DNA from: Lamellibrachia columna
Lineage: Eukaryota > Annelida > Polychaeta > Sabellida > Siboglinidae
Reading direction: 5' to 3'
Assembly: GCA_963662155.1 (NCBI GenBank)
Contig: OY759265.1
Coordinates: forward strand, 58,147,220-58,211,219
Length of the DNA: 64,000 nucleotides
Position numbers and translations under genes: made by a program. Below, piece after piece: positions 25,401 to 36,890 of this stretch; within the stretch, counting starts at the first letter, position 1; each line of letters starts with the position of its first letter. The notes beneath the pieces are model-generated. The model had not been told where the DNA came from and made no database searches. It saw only the letters and a list, made by a program, of their open reading frames with translations.

Positions 25401-28400
25401 GTTGTAGTTGTACACTCTCACAGACACCAACACTTCAGTTGTAGTTGTACACTCTCACAGACACCAATACTTCAGTTGTAGTTGTACACTCTCACATACA
25501 CCAACACTTCAGTTGTAGTTGTACACTCTCACAGACACCAACACTTCAGTTGTAGTTGTACACTCTCACAGACACCAACACTTCAGTTGTGTTGGAAAAC
25601 AGGAATTTTATGGCAATCTTCCTGTTCTCCCGATCGACTCATACAAGTGTCTCTATTTTTTCTGACTGACCACACAAACTTCCCAATCTTCGCACTTGAC
25701 TAAATTATTATCTTTACCTCCTGAATGACCCCACAAATCTCCGTATCCTTCCAACTGACTATACAAATCTTCTTACCTTCACAAACAAATCTCCCTACCT
25801 TCACAAACAAATCTCTATAACCTCCAAATCTCCCACACAAATCTCCAAGTTTTCCCATTTGACCACACAAAGCTTGCAATTTTCCTAATTTACTAGAACA
25901 AAAAGATTTCAGTTGCATTTTTCTTCTTGTTATATGTCCCGAACATCGCTTCCTCTAAATTGGCCAAGACATCTTCAGAATGACAGAACTCAATGTGACT
26001 ACTGCCAACAGTTCAACATACAGTATAATCAAAACACAGGGACTTGTGACCACTGTTTTATGACAGAACTGCTGTTTTAAAATTTTATGCAATCTGAACT
26101 TGAAAAGGAGCTATTCCTGGATGAAAGACTTTAAAGTAATGAAACTGAAATGCTGCATATCAAGTCTGCTAAATAGTAGTATTGTCAACTGTGCATACGC
26201 AAATAGCGTCACATCTTAATACACTGTTGTCTTAATGCACTTTTGTATGTGTGCCATTTTCTTGTAGAATCGTATATTTCAAATACAATGGTTTTCTATA
26301 TAAGAATGGTACAATTACCTGGATAATAGCTGGCAAGTTGTCTTTAACAACTGAAAATAGTGCCCCAAGGGTTGACCTGCTGTTGTCCTGCAAGTTATCT
26401 GGTAGGCGTATCCTCGTAACCATAGCAACGAGGATGGCATGGGCATCCTGCACACTGCCCTGTCGATTACCACTGCCAAACTTCCTCAAGGTCTCAATGT
26501 CTGACGGAGATATCTGGATGTCCGCCTCATATGAGTCAACATATGTAAATGTCTGGAAATATCAGTGGACACACATAATAAATCTACATCGAGAGGACTG
26601 GGGTTTGAAATGATTTGCTTCCATCGAAAGCCTGGCAACATCATTCAGTGCCCCTAATTCTCGGATGTGGTTTTAATTTTGTGAAGCATTTAGCCATATT
26701 AAAATGTCTGGACTAGTACTATTTCATCCCTTTAAGGTTAGGATTAATGCTAGGATTTTCCACATCTACAGACCTAATGCAAGGGGATAATGTGTCTATT
26801 AAACACCAGACACAGAGAGGATGCAGAAACATTTGTATTTAATGATTACAAAGCTAGATATGATAATATATACTGATAAATATGTTTACATTTAAACACT
26901 AAATAATTTAATAAGCACAATCATATCAAATAAAGTACATGGTTTACAAGTTATTAACTTAAATAAGTCATGTAAAACATCCATAATTAAATTATATATA
27001 CTATAGTCTAAACTGACTTACTGGTAAACTGATGTCTTGGTCAAATTGCTTCAGCAGTGAAAGGACGTATTGCCTGAAGAACTGAATCTCTGAACCCTCA
27101 TCTGGGGATGCTCTAGGGTGAGATATAGGCATCTGAACAGATTCCAGTTCTTTAACATGTTGCCTGCATGCCCGCAACTGAGCTGTATGATTGGAACAGT
27201 CACATGTCTTGTTATGAGATGTCTCTGTTGCATCTAGTGTGTCCACTGGCTGACCTCCTGAACTCTGTTTAGGGTCACCATGAACAGGCACACCCCCGGC
27301 AGGCTGAAAGGAATATTTGCCTTGATTATGATTAACTCAAGGAAGTCATCAGGGTAGAGAGATGGGGAGGCAGGATCACTGTAGTGTGGACATTGGTTGG
27401 CGGACAGATGACGTGTATACTATCAGTATATGCATCACAGAGAGGGAGAACGCAAGAAGACAAGGACATATTCCAACGTAACTTGGAAGAAATTATCGAG
27501 CATGCGGAGCCGGCGACAGTGTTGGTTGTGGCAGGTGACATGAATGCACATGTGGGAAAGAGACAGAACAGTGAGTAGACCGTAGGAAAGTATGGATGGG
27601 GCTCAAGAAACAGAGAGGGACAAGACCTGGTGGAAATGCTCGCCAGAAACCAGTTGGTGGTGGTAAACTCCTTCTTCCAGAAGATGGAGTCACACAAGAT
27701 AACCTACAGAAGTGGGAACAACAGAACAAAGATAGATCTGCTGATTGTCAGAAGTTGTCAGCAAAACAAGGTTAGAGACTGCAAGGTTTTGGCAGGAGCA
27801 CATAACGAGCCAACATAAACCATTGGTTTATGAAATGTGGATAGGAAGAGACAAACAGAGGAGGAAGCAAAGGCAGGTGATCAGGTGGTGGAAATGTGAA
27901 GGAGAGGTGATGGAAAAATACAAAAGCGAAGTTGATAGGAAGTTCAGGCTACTTAAAGAACAAAGGGAGGATGTGGAAGCATAGTGGACAACATTTAAGG
28001 AAGGAACAGCTGAGGAGATATGTGGCCGAACATCAGGAAAGCCCACACAAAGTCGAAAGAAGAAAGAACAGTGGTGGTAGAACCCGGAAGTTGAACATGG
28101 TATACAAGAAAAGAAGGAGGCACTGAAGTGTGTGGAAGAAGCAACAAAAGACAAGGCTGAAGCAGAAGTACCGGGAGAAGAAGAAGGCAGCAAACAAGGC
28201 TGTTGTGAAAGCAAGAGATAAGAAACAACAGGAATGGTGCAATAGGATTGAAGAAGATGGTGGGAAAAATTTATCTTCCAGAGACAGAGATAGAGACAGA
28301 GATAGAGACATAGATAGAGACAGAGATGGGAGAATGTGAGATAGAGATACCACATTCTGTAAGGAGAGAGAGAGGCATAGAGAGAATCAGCTGGGATTTA

Positions 28401-28453
28401 GGAAAGGGAGAGGAACAGATGATGGATTGTTTACCATCAGACAAATTATTGAG

Positions 28454-28501
<48 letters not shown>

Positions 28502-31500
28502 CAGAGGTCGGAATGGTTGAGGAAATGTACAAGGAGACAACAACAGTGGTGAGAGCTGAAAGAGAAACATCGGAACAATTTCGAGTGAGAGTAGGACTTA
28601 GACAGGGAAGTGCCTTGAGTCCCCTGCTTTTCATTATGGTGATGAACCTGATCACTGAAAAGGTATCTGAACAGGAAGAACTTAAGAAGATACTATATGC
28701 AGATGACCTAGCAGTAGTGGCTGATAACAAAGAGGAGTTACAGAAAACATTGCAAGAATGGAGTAACACCTTTAGAAAACAAGGCCTCTGAACGAATCTG
28801 GAGAAGACAGAAGTAATGTGGATGGGTGAACAAGAGGTGGACCTACATGTAGTTATTGACGGAAAGACCATTAACAAGAGGTGGACCTACATGTAGTTAT
28901 TGACGGAAAGACCATTAACAAGTGAACAGTTTTGTATACTTGGGCGGTACAGCGAGTGAGGATGGAGGAAGTAGTAAGGAAATAAAGAGGAGAGAGAGCA
29001 AGCAGGAGCAGCAGCGTGGAGGAGAGTGGAAGGCATTATGTGGGACAGAAAACTGAAGAAACAACTAAAAGGAAAAGTGTTGGAAGCCTGCGTGGTACCA
29101 TCCTGATATATACGGGTTGGGAACACTAGCACTGACAGAGAGACAGGAGGAGAAGAAGCAGATAGCAGAAAACAACTGGGTCCGAAGAATATGCAAAGTA
29201 ACCCAAGAAGATAGAAGGAAGATGAAGGAATTGAGAGAAGAGATTGGCATGAAAAAACACCTAAAGATGAAAGTAGCCGGAAGCAGAATGAAGCAGAAGG
29301 ACATGTGCAAAGAATGGGTGAAGACAGACTGTCAAAAAGAGCATGGAAAGCAGAAGAGGGTGGCAGAAAAAGAAGAGGAAGACCAAAGCTGTGATGGAAA
29401 GACTGTGTCAAACGAGATCTTGCAAGGGCAGGTACGAACGGCCAAGAGTGGAAGACCATCACAGAGGACAGAGGGAGATGGAGAGAACTAACAACGAAAG
29501 TGGAAGAAGCGACCAAGTGACTTGGACCCCACCCCACAAGGGAGCAAGGGGAAGAAGATTATGATTAACTTAAAGTACCCTAATTTCATCAGGGTCCTAA
29601 TATCGTCATTGAAGTTTAAATGATCCATTGCTATGTGGCATTTGGCAAATCCATGCCATATCGTCCATACTTGGAGCAAGAGTGAAATCATTATGCCCAA
29701 TGGATAAAGTAACATGTGATCTCCACTGTCTTATCTTGCATAGAAACATGAGGTTTGAGAACAGTGTGTCTATTAGCACACGGTCTAGCTTGTGGCAGAC
29801 AAACCATTTTGTTGCTCTCCTTCCTGCTGATGTACAAACAATAACACCAGGCATGATTGAGGAAGACCAGGGTACAACAAAGAGAGAATGGATAAATGGT
29901 GAACAGGAGGAAGAGCAGGGTGCAACAAAAAGAGAATGGATGGACGGTGAACTGGAGGAAAAGCAAGGTACAACAAAGAGCGAATGGATAGATGGTAAAC
30001 GGGAGGAAGAGCAGGGTGCAACAAAGAGCGAATGGTTAGATGGTAAACGGGAGGAAGAGCAGGGTGCAACAAAGAGCGAATGGATAGATGGTAAACGGAA
30101 GGAAGAGCAGGGTGCAACAAAGAGAGAATGGATGGACGATGAACTGGAGGAAGAGCTGGGTGCAACAAAGGGAGAGCGGATGGACGGTGAACTGGAGGAA
30201 GAGCAGGGTACAACAAAGAGCGAATGGATAGATGGTAAACGGGAGGAAGAGCAGGGTGCAACAAAGAGAGAATGGATAGATGGTAAACGGGAGGAAGAGC
30301 AGGGTGCAACAAAGAGAGAATGGATAGATGGTAAACGGGAGGAAGAGCAGGGTGCAACAAAGAGAGAATGGATAGATGGTAAACGGGAGGAAGAGCAGGG
30401 TGCAACAAAGAGAGAATGGATAGATGGTAAACGGGAGGAAGAGCAGGGTGCAACAAAGAGCGAATGGATAGATGGTAAACGGGAGGAAGAGCAGGGTGCA
30501 ACAAAGAGCGAATGGATAGATGGTAAACGGAAGGAAGAGCAGGGTGCAACAAAGAGAGAATGGATGGACGATGAACTGGAGGAAGAGCTGGGTGCAACAA
30601 AGGGAGAGCGGATGGACGGTGAACTGGAGGAAGAGCAGGGTACAACAAAGAGCGAATGGATAGATGGTAAACGGGAGGAAGAGCAGGGTGCAACAAAGAG
30701 AGAATGGATAGATGGTAAACGGGAGGAAGAGCAGGGTGCAACAAAGAGAGAATGGATAGATGGTAAACGGGAGGAAGAGCAGGGTGCAACAAAGAGAGAA
30801 TGGATAGATGGTAAACGGGAGGAAGAGCAGGGTGCAACAAAGAGAGAATGGATAGATGGTAAACGGGAGGAAGAGCTGGGTGCAACAAAGAGAGAATGGA
30901 TAGATGGTAAACGGGAGGAAGAGCAGGGTGCAACAAAGAGAGAATGGATAGATGGTAAACGGGAGGAAGAGCTGGGTGCAACAAAGAGAGAATGGATAGA
31001 TGGTAAACGGGAGGAAGAGCAGGGTGCAACAAAGAGAGAATGGATAGATGGTAAACGGGAGGAAGAGCAGGGTGCAACAAAGAGAGAACGGATGGATGGT
31101 GAACTGGAGGAAGAGCTGGGTGCAACAAAGAGAGAACGGATGGACGATGAACTGGAGGAAGAGCTGGGTGCAACAAAGGGAGAGCGGATGGACGGTGAAC
31201 TGGAGGAAGGGCAGGGTGCAACAAAGAGAGAACGGATGGACGATGAACTGGAGGAAGAGCTGGGTGCAACAAAGGGAGAGCGGATGGAGGGTGAACTGGG
31301 GGAAGAGCAGGGTGCAACAAAGGCAGAGCGGATGGACGGTGAACTGGAGGAAGAGCATAGTGCAACAAAGGGAGAATGAATGGACGGTGAACTGGAGGAA
31401 GAGCAGGGTGCAACAAAGAGAAAATGGATGGAAGGTGAACAGGAGGAAGAGCCGGGTGCAACAAAGGAAGAACGGATGGAAGGTGAACTGGAGGAAGAGC

Positions 31501-33713
31501 AGGGTGCAAAGAAGGGGGAGAGGATGGGTGGTGAACTGGAGCAAGAGCATATTGCAGGAACTGTTATATATGTGTTTTGTGTGTAACCAATCATAAAAGC
31601 ATTTATATCTCTGTATCATGCGTCTTGGGAGGAACCGTTTATTTCACCAATTTATAAACTAACTTTACGTATAATTGGTTACAGTTCAGTGCTGATTTGT
31701 GATACATGAAAACTTTTCAATATCCTGTGTCACATCATCACATATGAACTGTTTGACATGAAAATTATTGGTGGTGATTTAATGATATGATATATTACAG
31801 CCTATATGTGTTTTCAGTAAGGTTTGGAATTGGCTGTGGAACTGTTTAATAATGTTATTTTATTTAATAGTTATCGATAACTAACTTTAGGAATGTCATA
31901 ATTACTGGTGACGAACATACGGCGTCCCTGTAAATAGGGCAGACGGACATAAGACATCTTGCCGAATTACAGACACCCACACAGACGGAAATTGGTTACC
32001 GGGTTCCTTATTCCGTCATGTGCACCCTCTCGCCTTTGCATCACTCTGCATAATTTACCTTTAACATACATATACTCATAGTGTGTTTTGGTTGTTCCCA
32101 AGACATCACTCTTTACAATGCTGCCAAACGTTCTTTATTTGTGCCACCTGCTGGATAAATGCATCTAACCGAAATCGGGGAAGCACAAAACCTGACGATA
32201 TTAGGGCACTTTACGTTATGTATGCTATCATAGGTTATTAAAGACAAAATCACTGTCTGTAATGTCTGCATTGGACTTGCCCAAATCTGGATGAATCACA
32301 CTTGAATATTGCTTTCCACTAATTCTGTAACAGTGTGTAAGTTGCATCATTTGCAAGTACTTCTGCTAAGATATGGAAATTTAAATGACTACCTATGACA
32401 CTTTCCGCAGAACTTAAATAAATGGAATTAGCAGTTATCCATTCAAAAGATGTTTTTATATGTTTAGAAAGTGCAACCTGAAAACTGTGCCACATTATTG
32501 TTTAGCAAATTGAAAAGTGGAAGTACTTGGTTTTTCTTTCTTCAAGTATATACTGCTAAAAATTAGTAATTTACTATTCTGCAGTTTGTAACATCATCTC
32601 CCAAGGTGGAGTGATCTAAAATGTTTGTATGTACAATAAATTTTTGCAGTTCAGGGTTAAAATGGACATCTACGATGACTTAGTAACTTTGAGGGCGGCT
32701 TTCTGAAATTGCCATTGGTGCCATGACTGCTTCCTGGGTGGGAGTGAACATAGAAGGAGTGCTGGTAGATGACGCAGGAGGCTGGTAGTGTTTGGAGTTT
32801 ATACTCGTGGTGGAGTCTAGTGCGAGCATCTGCTGTAACAATGATGGTAGGCAAACTGATGCGAACTTGTCCATGGTGAATCTTATAAAACAGAGTGGCA
32901 TCTCTGATGCGACGTCTAGTATGCAATGTATCCCACGAGGTTAGTACATGCACACGGCAGTGACACTTGAAGTTCTCCAATAGTCACCAGTGACAAAACG
33001 AGCTGCGGAACGCTGCACTTGTTCAATTTACTGAATGTCTGTCTTGGTGTGGGGTGACCAGGCGCAAGTAGCCTACTCATGCGTTGGTCGGTCGAGTACC
33101 TCGTATGCAGTTTGGGTGGTGCCTCATGCAGTGTTCTCTTGATTAGGTTGAGCATCTTTCTGGCTTTGTTTTGTACCTTGTCGATATGCGGCTGCCACGA
33201 TAACTTCATGTTGATGGTAATTCCAAGGTAGTCCTGGTTGTCAGTTCGTGGGATCTATTGGTCATCCATATAGTAATCATATGTTGATGGCTTCCTCTTG
33301 GTCGTAACTGACCTTCCGGTTTGGTGTCTAGTGCCAATTTGTTCAGAAACAGTATAGTTCAAATGAACTAAAGTAACCATGAACTAATGCAGCAGTTCAT
33401 ATCACTGGATCATATATATGCAACAACCATGACAGGTGAATATGGACCACACAAAGGTGATTGTATAAGATGTATCAGCAACGTATTACAATAAGAAACT
33501 TGAGAGTATCTGTTGAGTTGTTTCACACACCTCATTTTTCCTCTTTTCTGTTGGACGTTTCCTCATCTCGCCACTGGTTGGGTCGAAGTTGAGCATATCA
33601 TTTGGATCAACCCAGTCAGCTCGGTTTTCCTGAGCACGCACTGCTGTTGCAAGCCATGCAACCAGTGCTAACATGCACAGTGTAGCGGACGCACAGCATC
33701 GCCAGGACATCAT
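22446..33713 (-). CDS. CLCC1: Chloride channel CLIC-like protein 1 (CLCC1) homologue, seven coding exons
   Basis: CLCC1 proteins are ER/nuclear-envelope membrane proteins reported to act as anion channels. Coding exons, 5' to 3' on the minus strand: 33713-33531, 27303-27022, 26552-26319, 24385-24245, 24088-23909, 23688-23404, 22925-22446; all junctions are phase 0, giving 594 residues (human about 551). Exon 1 has a signal peptide (MMSWRCC...ATAVRAQ) followed by the family hallmark DWVDPNDMLNFDPTSGEMRK. A luminal Cys-containing helical region follows, then two hydrophobic segments in 24385-24245, the conserved DPCAQYYEKLLVDPMW block, and a third membrane segment (LGFVMVICLFLLMMCCG) in 23688-23404. 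The tail is polar and acidic (residues about 435-594). An acceptor (TTTCAG) lies just upstream of the ATG at 33720, so a noncoding 5' exon probably exists further up. Intron 1 is 6.2 kb and holds LINE debris and a 48-bp array. If the 23404 donor is skipped, a different C-terminus would result. Confidence 0.91.
24408..25589. repeat. 37-bp minisatellite, about 32 units, in a CLCC1 intron
   Basis: The unit is TTCAGTTGTAGTTGTACACT plus CTCACAGACACCAACAC (37 bp). Marker variants CACATACACC, GTAAACTCTC and CCAATACTTC recur with a 407-bp period (24861 compared with 25268), exactly 11 units, so part of the array was duplicated as a block. The array begins about 20 bp from the acceptor of exon 24385-24245. 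Confidence 0.96.
28276..28326. repeat. GACAGA/GATAGA simple repeat
   Basis: Alternating AGAGACAGAGATAGAGACAG units inside the RTE-like element. Confidence 0.9.
28455..28496. repeat. (GA)n microsatellite
   Basis: About 20 GA dinucleotides followed by a run of G. It lies where the RT coding region of the element is interrupted. Confidence 0.95.
29871..31545. repeat. 48-bp minisatellite, about 35 units, open on both strands
   Basis: The unit is AGAGAATGGATAGATGGTAA followed by ACGGGAGGAAGAGCAGGGTGCAACAAAG (48 bp = 16 codons). Because 48 is a multiple of 3 and the unit lacks stops in several frames, long frames exist on both strands; on + it would encode an acidic repeat (REWIDGKREEEQGATK). A block of about 480 bp is duplicated (30121 compared with 30541 region). 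It sits in CLCC1 intron 1. There is no ATG-started frame with domain content, no splice context and no transcript evidence, so it is scored as repeat. Confidence 0.93.
31546..32639. other. CLCC1 intron 1, unique part
   Basis: The sequence is AT-rich with no recognised exon, element or tandem repeat. Confidence 0.5.
32640..33330 (-). mobile_element. Jockey/CR1-like LINE fragment, 3' part of the RT ORF
   Basis: On the minus strand, in three broken frames, it reads MKLSWQPHIDKVQNKARKML, LIKRTLHEAPP, then WDTLHTRRRIRDATLFYKIH and HSFYVHSHP...FRKPPSK. This is the C-terminal region shared by Jockey/CR1-type LINEs in invertebrates. Frameshifts and stops make it dead. It lies in CLCC1 intron 1, in the same orientation as the gene. 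Confidence 0.85.
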
Positions 33714-33720
33714 CCTTGCA

Positions 33721-34699
33721 CTGAAATTACATGAGATATGTCACAGTATACGGACAGTGTTTAATGGAAGTAGGACACAACTGATGGCTTTGTAAAATGG
33801 TTGACTAACTAATTGAAAGTTAAGTTAAATTCTTCCTGGGCAACTTCTAAAGGTACACAAGTGCTTAAATTATGTTTTCCTGGTCAGAATGCACCTCTGC
33901 AGCTCTGACTGAATGCACCAGTCGCAATGCGCCAACTGGCATGGTCGGAATGCTCCAACTGCTTAGTCGGAATGTCCCACTGATATGATTACAGTCAAAC
34001 ATATGTATAGTAAAAAGTACATAGTAAACTATGTACATTAGTATATTACACCAAAACTACACTTATATTACTTCACAATTGTTACTTTTTTATTTTAAAC
34101 GTCCTTCAGCCAATTCAGTGTCCATTTTATTTCAACAAATTTTTGTGTTGTTCATATCATATCATATTTAATTATAATGTTCAAACATATTAAATACAGG
34201 TGATTTTGGGCCACAGTGAAATTTGGCCCGCAATTCGGGTGACTTTGAGCTTGAAACTTTAATCAAGGACTCGCCCCCATTTGTCCAGTGTACTATATTT
34301 TTGGATCATCATAAGAGAATGAGGCGGCATTTGATGCCAAATGAAACATATGTATGTCTTATTGTGAATAAAGCATGTCCTCTCATTTGTTAACTGATTC
34401 TTTGTTTCATTTATTGATTGGTTAAAAAAATACTTTGTAAATACTTTGTAACTGCTTGTATAGCTTTTGGTTCCTTCCGCATAAAATATGCCGCTATATT
34501 ATTTAATGTAATACACAATAAGCAAGACGATTGTTAGAACTTATACAATTCGTTGTACCATTAAAATTAATTAATATATGATATATTAAAAAAAATATAT
34601 AGTTTAATAACTTCAATAAATAAAAGTATTATTATCAGAATATCTTGTTTCTTTCTTGTTTCTATATTGCTCTGTATAACAATACAGAACAATTACAGT
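33721..34699. other. Sequence upstream of the CLCC1 ATG exon
   Basis: It should hold the CLCC1 5' UTR intron and perhaps promoter, since a splice acceptor abuts at 33721. A degenerate motif (GTCGGAATGCTCCAACTG-like) is repeated four times at about 33890-33985. No noncoding exon could be fixed. Confidence 0.4.
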
Positions 34700-35990
34700 G
34701 ATAACTGCTGCTAGAGAATCTTTTCTCATCTGGCGGTCAAAAGACTATGTGAAAAAAAATGCTGAAATTCTTAAAGCTGAACGACTTGCTTCTAAACTAT
34801 GTAATAATGACTTCAAAAACATATGAATAATGCCAGATTGCCAAATCCTAGCAATGTTGGTGGTGCTTCTGGTGCGGAAAATGTAAAGAATATGTGGCTT
34901 CATCATTACCAGTCCCTACTTAACTCTATACCTGGCTCTCCAGTCAACATCAAAAAGATCAATGAATACTATAGCAATGTACAGTTTAATGTTCAAATGA
35001 TTGTTAATGTTAAGGAAATTCAAGATATAATACATGCAATGCATATAGGCAAAGCCCTGGGTTATGATAGTGTAAGTAACGAACATTTTAAATATGTGAA
35101 TGAACAACTTCATGTTCTCATGTCACTGTTATACAACAACTTCATATTCTCATGTCACTGTTATACAACAGCTTCATGTTCTCATGTCACTGTTATACAA
35201 CAACTTCATGTTCTCATGTTACTGTTATATAACAACTTCATGTTCTCATGTCACTGTTATACAACAACTTCATGTTCTCATGTCACTGTTATACAACTTC
35301 ATGTTCTCATGTTACTGTTATATAACAACTTCATGTTCTCATGTCACTGTAATACAACTTCATGGTCTCATGTCACTGTTAGGCTGGTGACTTGTCTGAT
35401 AACAACAACTACAGACCCATTGCTCTAGCCACAATTGCTAGTAAATAATTTGAATCCTTGATATTATCCAGTGTTTCAACTTTTTTAACATGTGTAAACC
35501 ATTTTGGATTTAAAAAGCATCACTCAACCGAAATGCTCATAGTTGTATTAAAAGAACTCTTTCGACACTACATAGTGAATGGCTCATCTATGTATGTCAC
35601 TAGGCTGGATGCCTCTAAGGCCTTTGACAAAGTTAACCGTAGTAAACTATTCACCAAACTAACTGACCGGGACTGTCCTTCTTTTATTGTGCGCCTTCTT
35701 TATTACTGGTACAGAACTCAGAAAATTCACTGTCAGATGGTGTTGTAGCTTCTCAGAATTTTTTACCATTTTAAATGGTGTTAAACAGCGTGGAATCCTT
35801 TCTCCACATTTTTTTAACATTTACATGAATGACTTAAGTGTAAATTTGAATAAACTACAAATTGGTTGTCTTTATGCAGGAACCATAATGAATCATATGA
35901 TGTATGCCGATGATCTTTTTTCACCTATAGTGTTTCTGGGTTGAGTAAATTTACCGATTGTTGTGCCGAGTATGGCAATACACTTGATGT
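34700..35990 (+). mobile_element. LINE (L2/CR1-like) RT fragment, interrupted by a 32-bp tandem repeat
   Basis: It reads LKAERLASKLCNNDFK, NVKNMWLHHYQSLLN, IGKALGYDSVSNEHFKYVN, then after the repeat AGDLSDNNNYRPIALATIAS, HFGFKKHHSTEMLIVVLKEL, LDASKAFDKVNRSKLF, GVKQRGILSPHFFNIYMNDL and the catalytic MMYADDL. These are RT motifs in order. Frameshifts and stops are present. Its 3' part is a close copy of the element at 51.9-53.1 kb. A SINE follows immediately. Confidence 0.9.
35105..35383. repeat. 32-bp tandem repeat born inside a LINE RT frame, about 8.5 units
   Basis: Units read CAACTTCATGTTCTCATGTC plus ACTGTTATACAA. The first unit is the normal RT coding sequence EQLHVLMSLLYN; the next units repeat it in shifting frames because 32 is not a multiple of 3. 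Normal RT sequence resumes at AGDLSDNNNYRP. Confidence 0.93.
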
Positions 35991-36125
35991 GGGGTGCGAT
36001 GGCATACCGGTTAGAAGGCCGGACTCTCAATCGAGAGAACCCGGTTTCAAATCCCACTGCGGTCGCTTCGAACCTTTGGCAAGTTGCCACAGTGCATTGA
36101 AATAAAAGTTGAGTAAAATCGCAAC
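35990..36125 (+). mobile_element. tRNA-derived SINE (head and part of body)
   Basis: The A box TGGCATACCGG (36000-36010) and B box GGTTTCAAATCC (36042-36053) are spaced as in tRNA genes, followed by GCTTCGAACCTTTGGCAAG, similar to TTTCGAAGCTTGGGCAAC in the copy at 37.7 kb. There is no anticodon stem and no proper acceptor stem, so it is a SINE and not a tRNA gene. Confidence 0.75.
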
Positions 36126-36443
36126 AGCAATATAAATCTCCTGTGAAACAGCAACAAAGTATCATTAGCCTTCCGTTACTCTGTTACACCCATCACAAAT
36201 ATCGTTCTCGAATCTTCACTATGCCTATGCCAAAACGCAAGGCGTACACAGTGCGCGAAAAGTACCTGTACCAGGAAGGTGCCAGATAGGTAGTACATGG
36301 TAATGTCAATACATCGTACCAACCTTTCTGGTAGTCCACAGAAATACGTAATAACTTCATAAACAAAAATATGTAATGCAACCTATTGTGAATGTGCAGT
36401 GCCAGTAATCTAGTAAATTGTTTTCTGTTTGTTGAATCGTAGT

Positions 36444-36730
36444 ATGGCTACAAAGGCAGGATCCAAAGTGGCCACATAACCATATGTTGATACCTTAGAT
36501 GTGTTCAGTAGGCAGAGCCACAGGTATTCGGAGAAATTACGAATCGTTGATGTAGATCCGTATGCGTTGCCAAATTCAGCATGGTCCAACAGTTAAGCAA
36601 GTTTTCCAGCACTGTCCTACCCAGACATAGTAATTTTTTTTACATCTACTAAGAGTGTCTAGAGTTTCTACACCATGGAAGACATGAAGGCATGGAAAAG
36701 CTTAGAGGCCTACAATCAGTTGACGTCTGG
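36444..36730 (+). pseudogene. Fragment of an uncharacterised invertebrate multi-copy protein (possibly YqaJ-type, transposon-associated)
   Basis: One frame reads RYSEKLRIVDVDPYALPNSA, FPALSYPDIV, then YTMEDMKAWKSLEAYNQLTS, with three stops between. DPYxLP...YPDIV...YT.EDMKAWKSLEAYN is the N-terminal signature of a large family of uncharacterised proteins in invertebrates and fish that carry YqaJ-like nuclease domains further on. The family link is from memory. Only this part is present. Confidence 0.5.
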
Positions 36731-36737
36731 TTAGATC

Positions 36738-36885
36738 AGCCATGTGGCGGTTTTCGTGGAAAAGGTGGGAGGACTGTGTGAAGAAAGATTTGGCGGGTTT
36801 GGGAGGAGAGTGCAGAACAACAGCGAGGGATAGTGGGAGTGGTGACAGGTGGTGGATACGGTAGTGAAGGGGAAGTTGACACCTA
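36738..36885 (+). mobile_element. RTE-like LINE 3' fragment
   Basis: One frame reads FSWKRWEDCVKKDLAGLGGE and CRTTARDSGSGDRWW, the tail found at the end of the RTE-like ORF (compare LRWEDCVRRDMRRLGED in the fragment near 51.0 kb). Confidence 0.7.
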
Positions 36886-36890
36886 GCATC

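Larger units (their letters stand above)
27338..29556 (+). mobile_element. RTE-like non-LTR retrotransposon, degenerate and internally deleted, with target duplication
   Basis: The + strand carries, in broken frames, an APE-type endonuclease (VVAGDMNAHVG; GWGSRN; ITYRSGNNRTKIDLLIVR), an RT entry motif (NQLGFRKGRGTDDGLFTIRQ), then RT core (GLRQGSALSPLLFIMVMNL and the catalytic LYADDLAVVA), and the basic 3' end (GRKRRGRPK...DCVKRDL) ending in GAAGAA. A piece between these RT motifs is replaced by GA-rich simple repeat. GATTATGATTAACT occurs on both sides (27324-27337 and 29557-29570) as a 14-bp target duplication. Inserted in CLCC1 intron 1 in the opposite orientation to the gene. Confidence 0.9.

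Noticed and set aside
24408..25589. CRISPR-like regular repeats
   Set aside because: Whole units repeat head to tail without unique spacers, in a spliced eukaryotic gene. The same holds for the other arrays.
29606..31594. Minus-strand frames of 527-662 codons and a + frame of 583 codons
   Set aside because: They are overlapping readings of the 48-bp array. Several mutually exclusive frames are equally long, so none has specific support as a gene.
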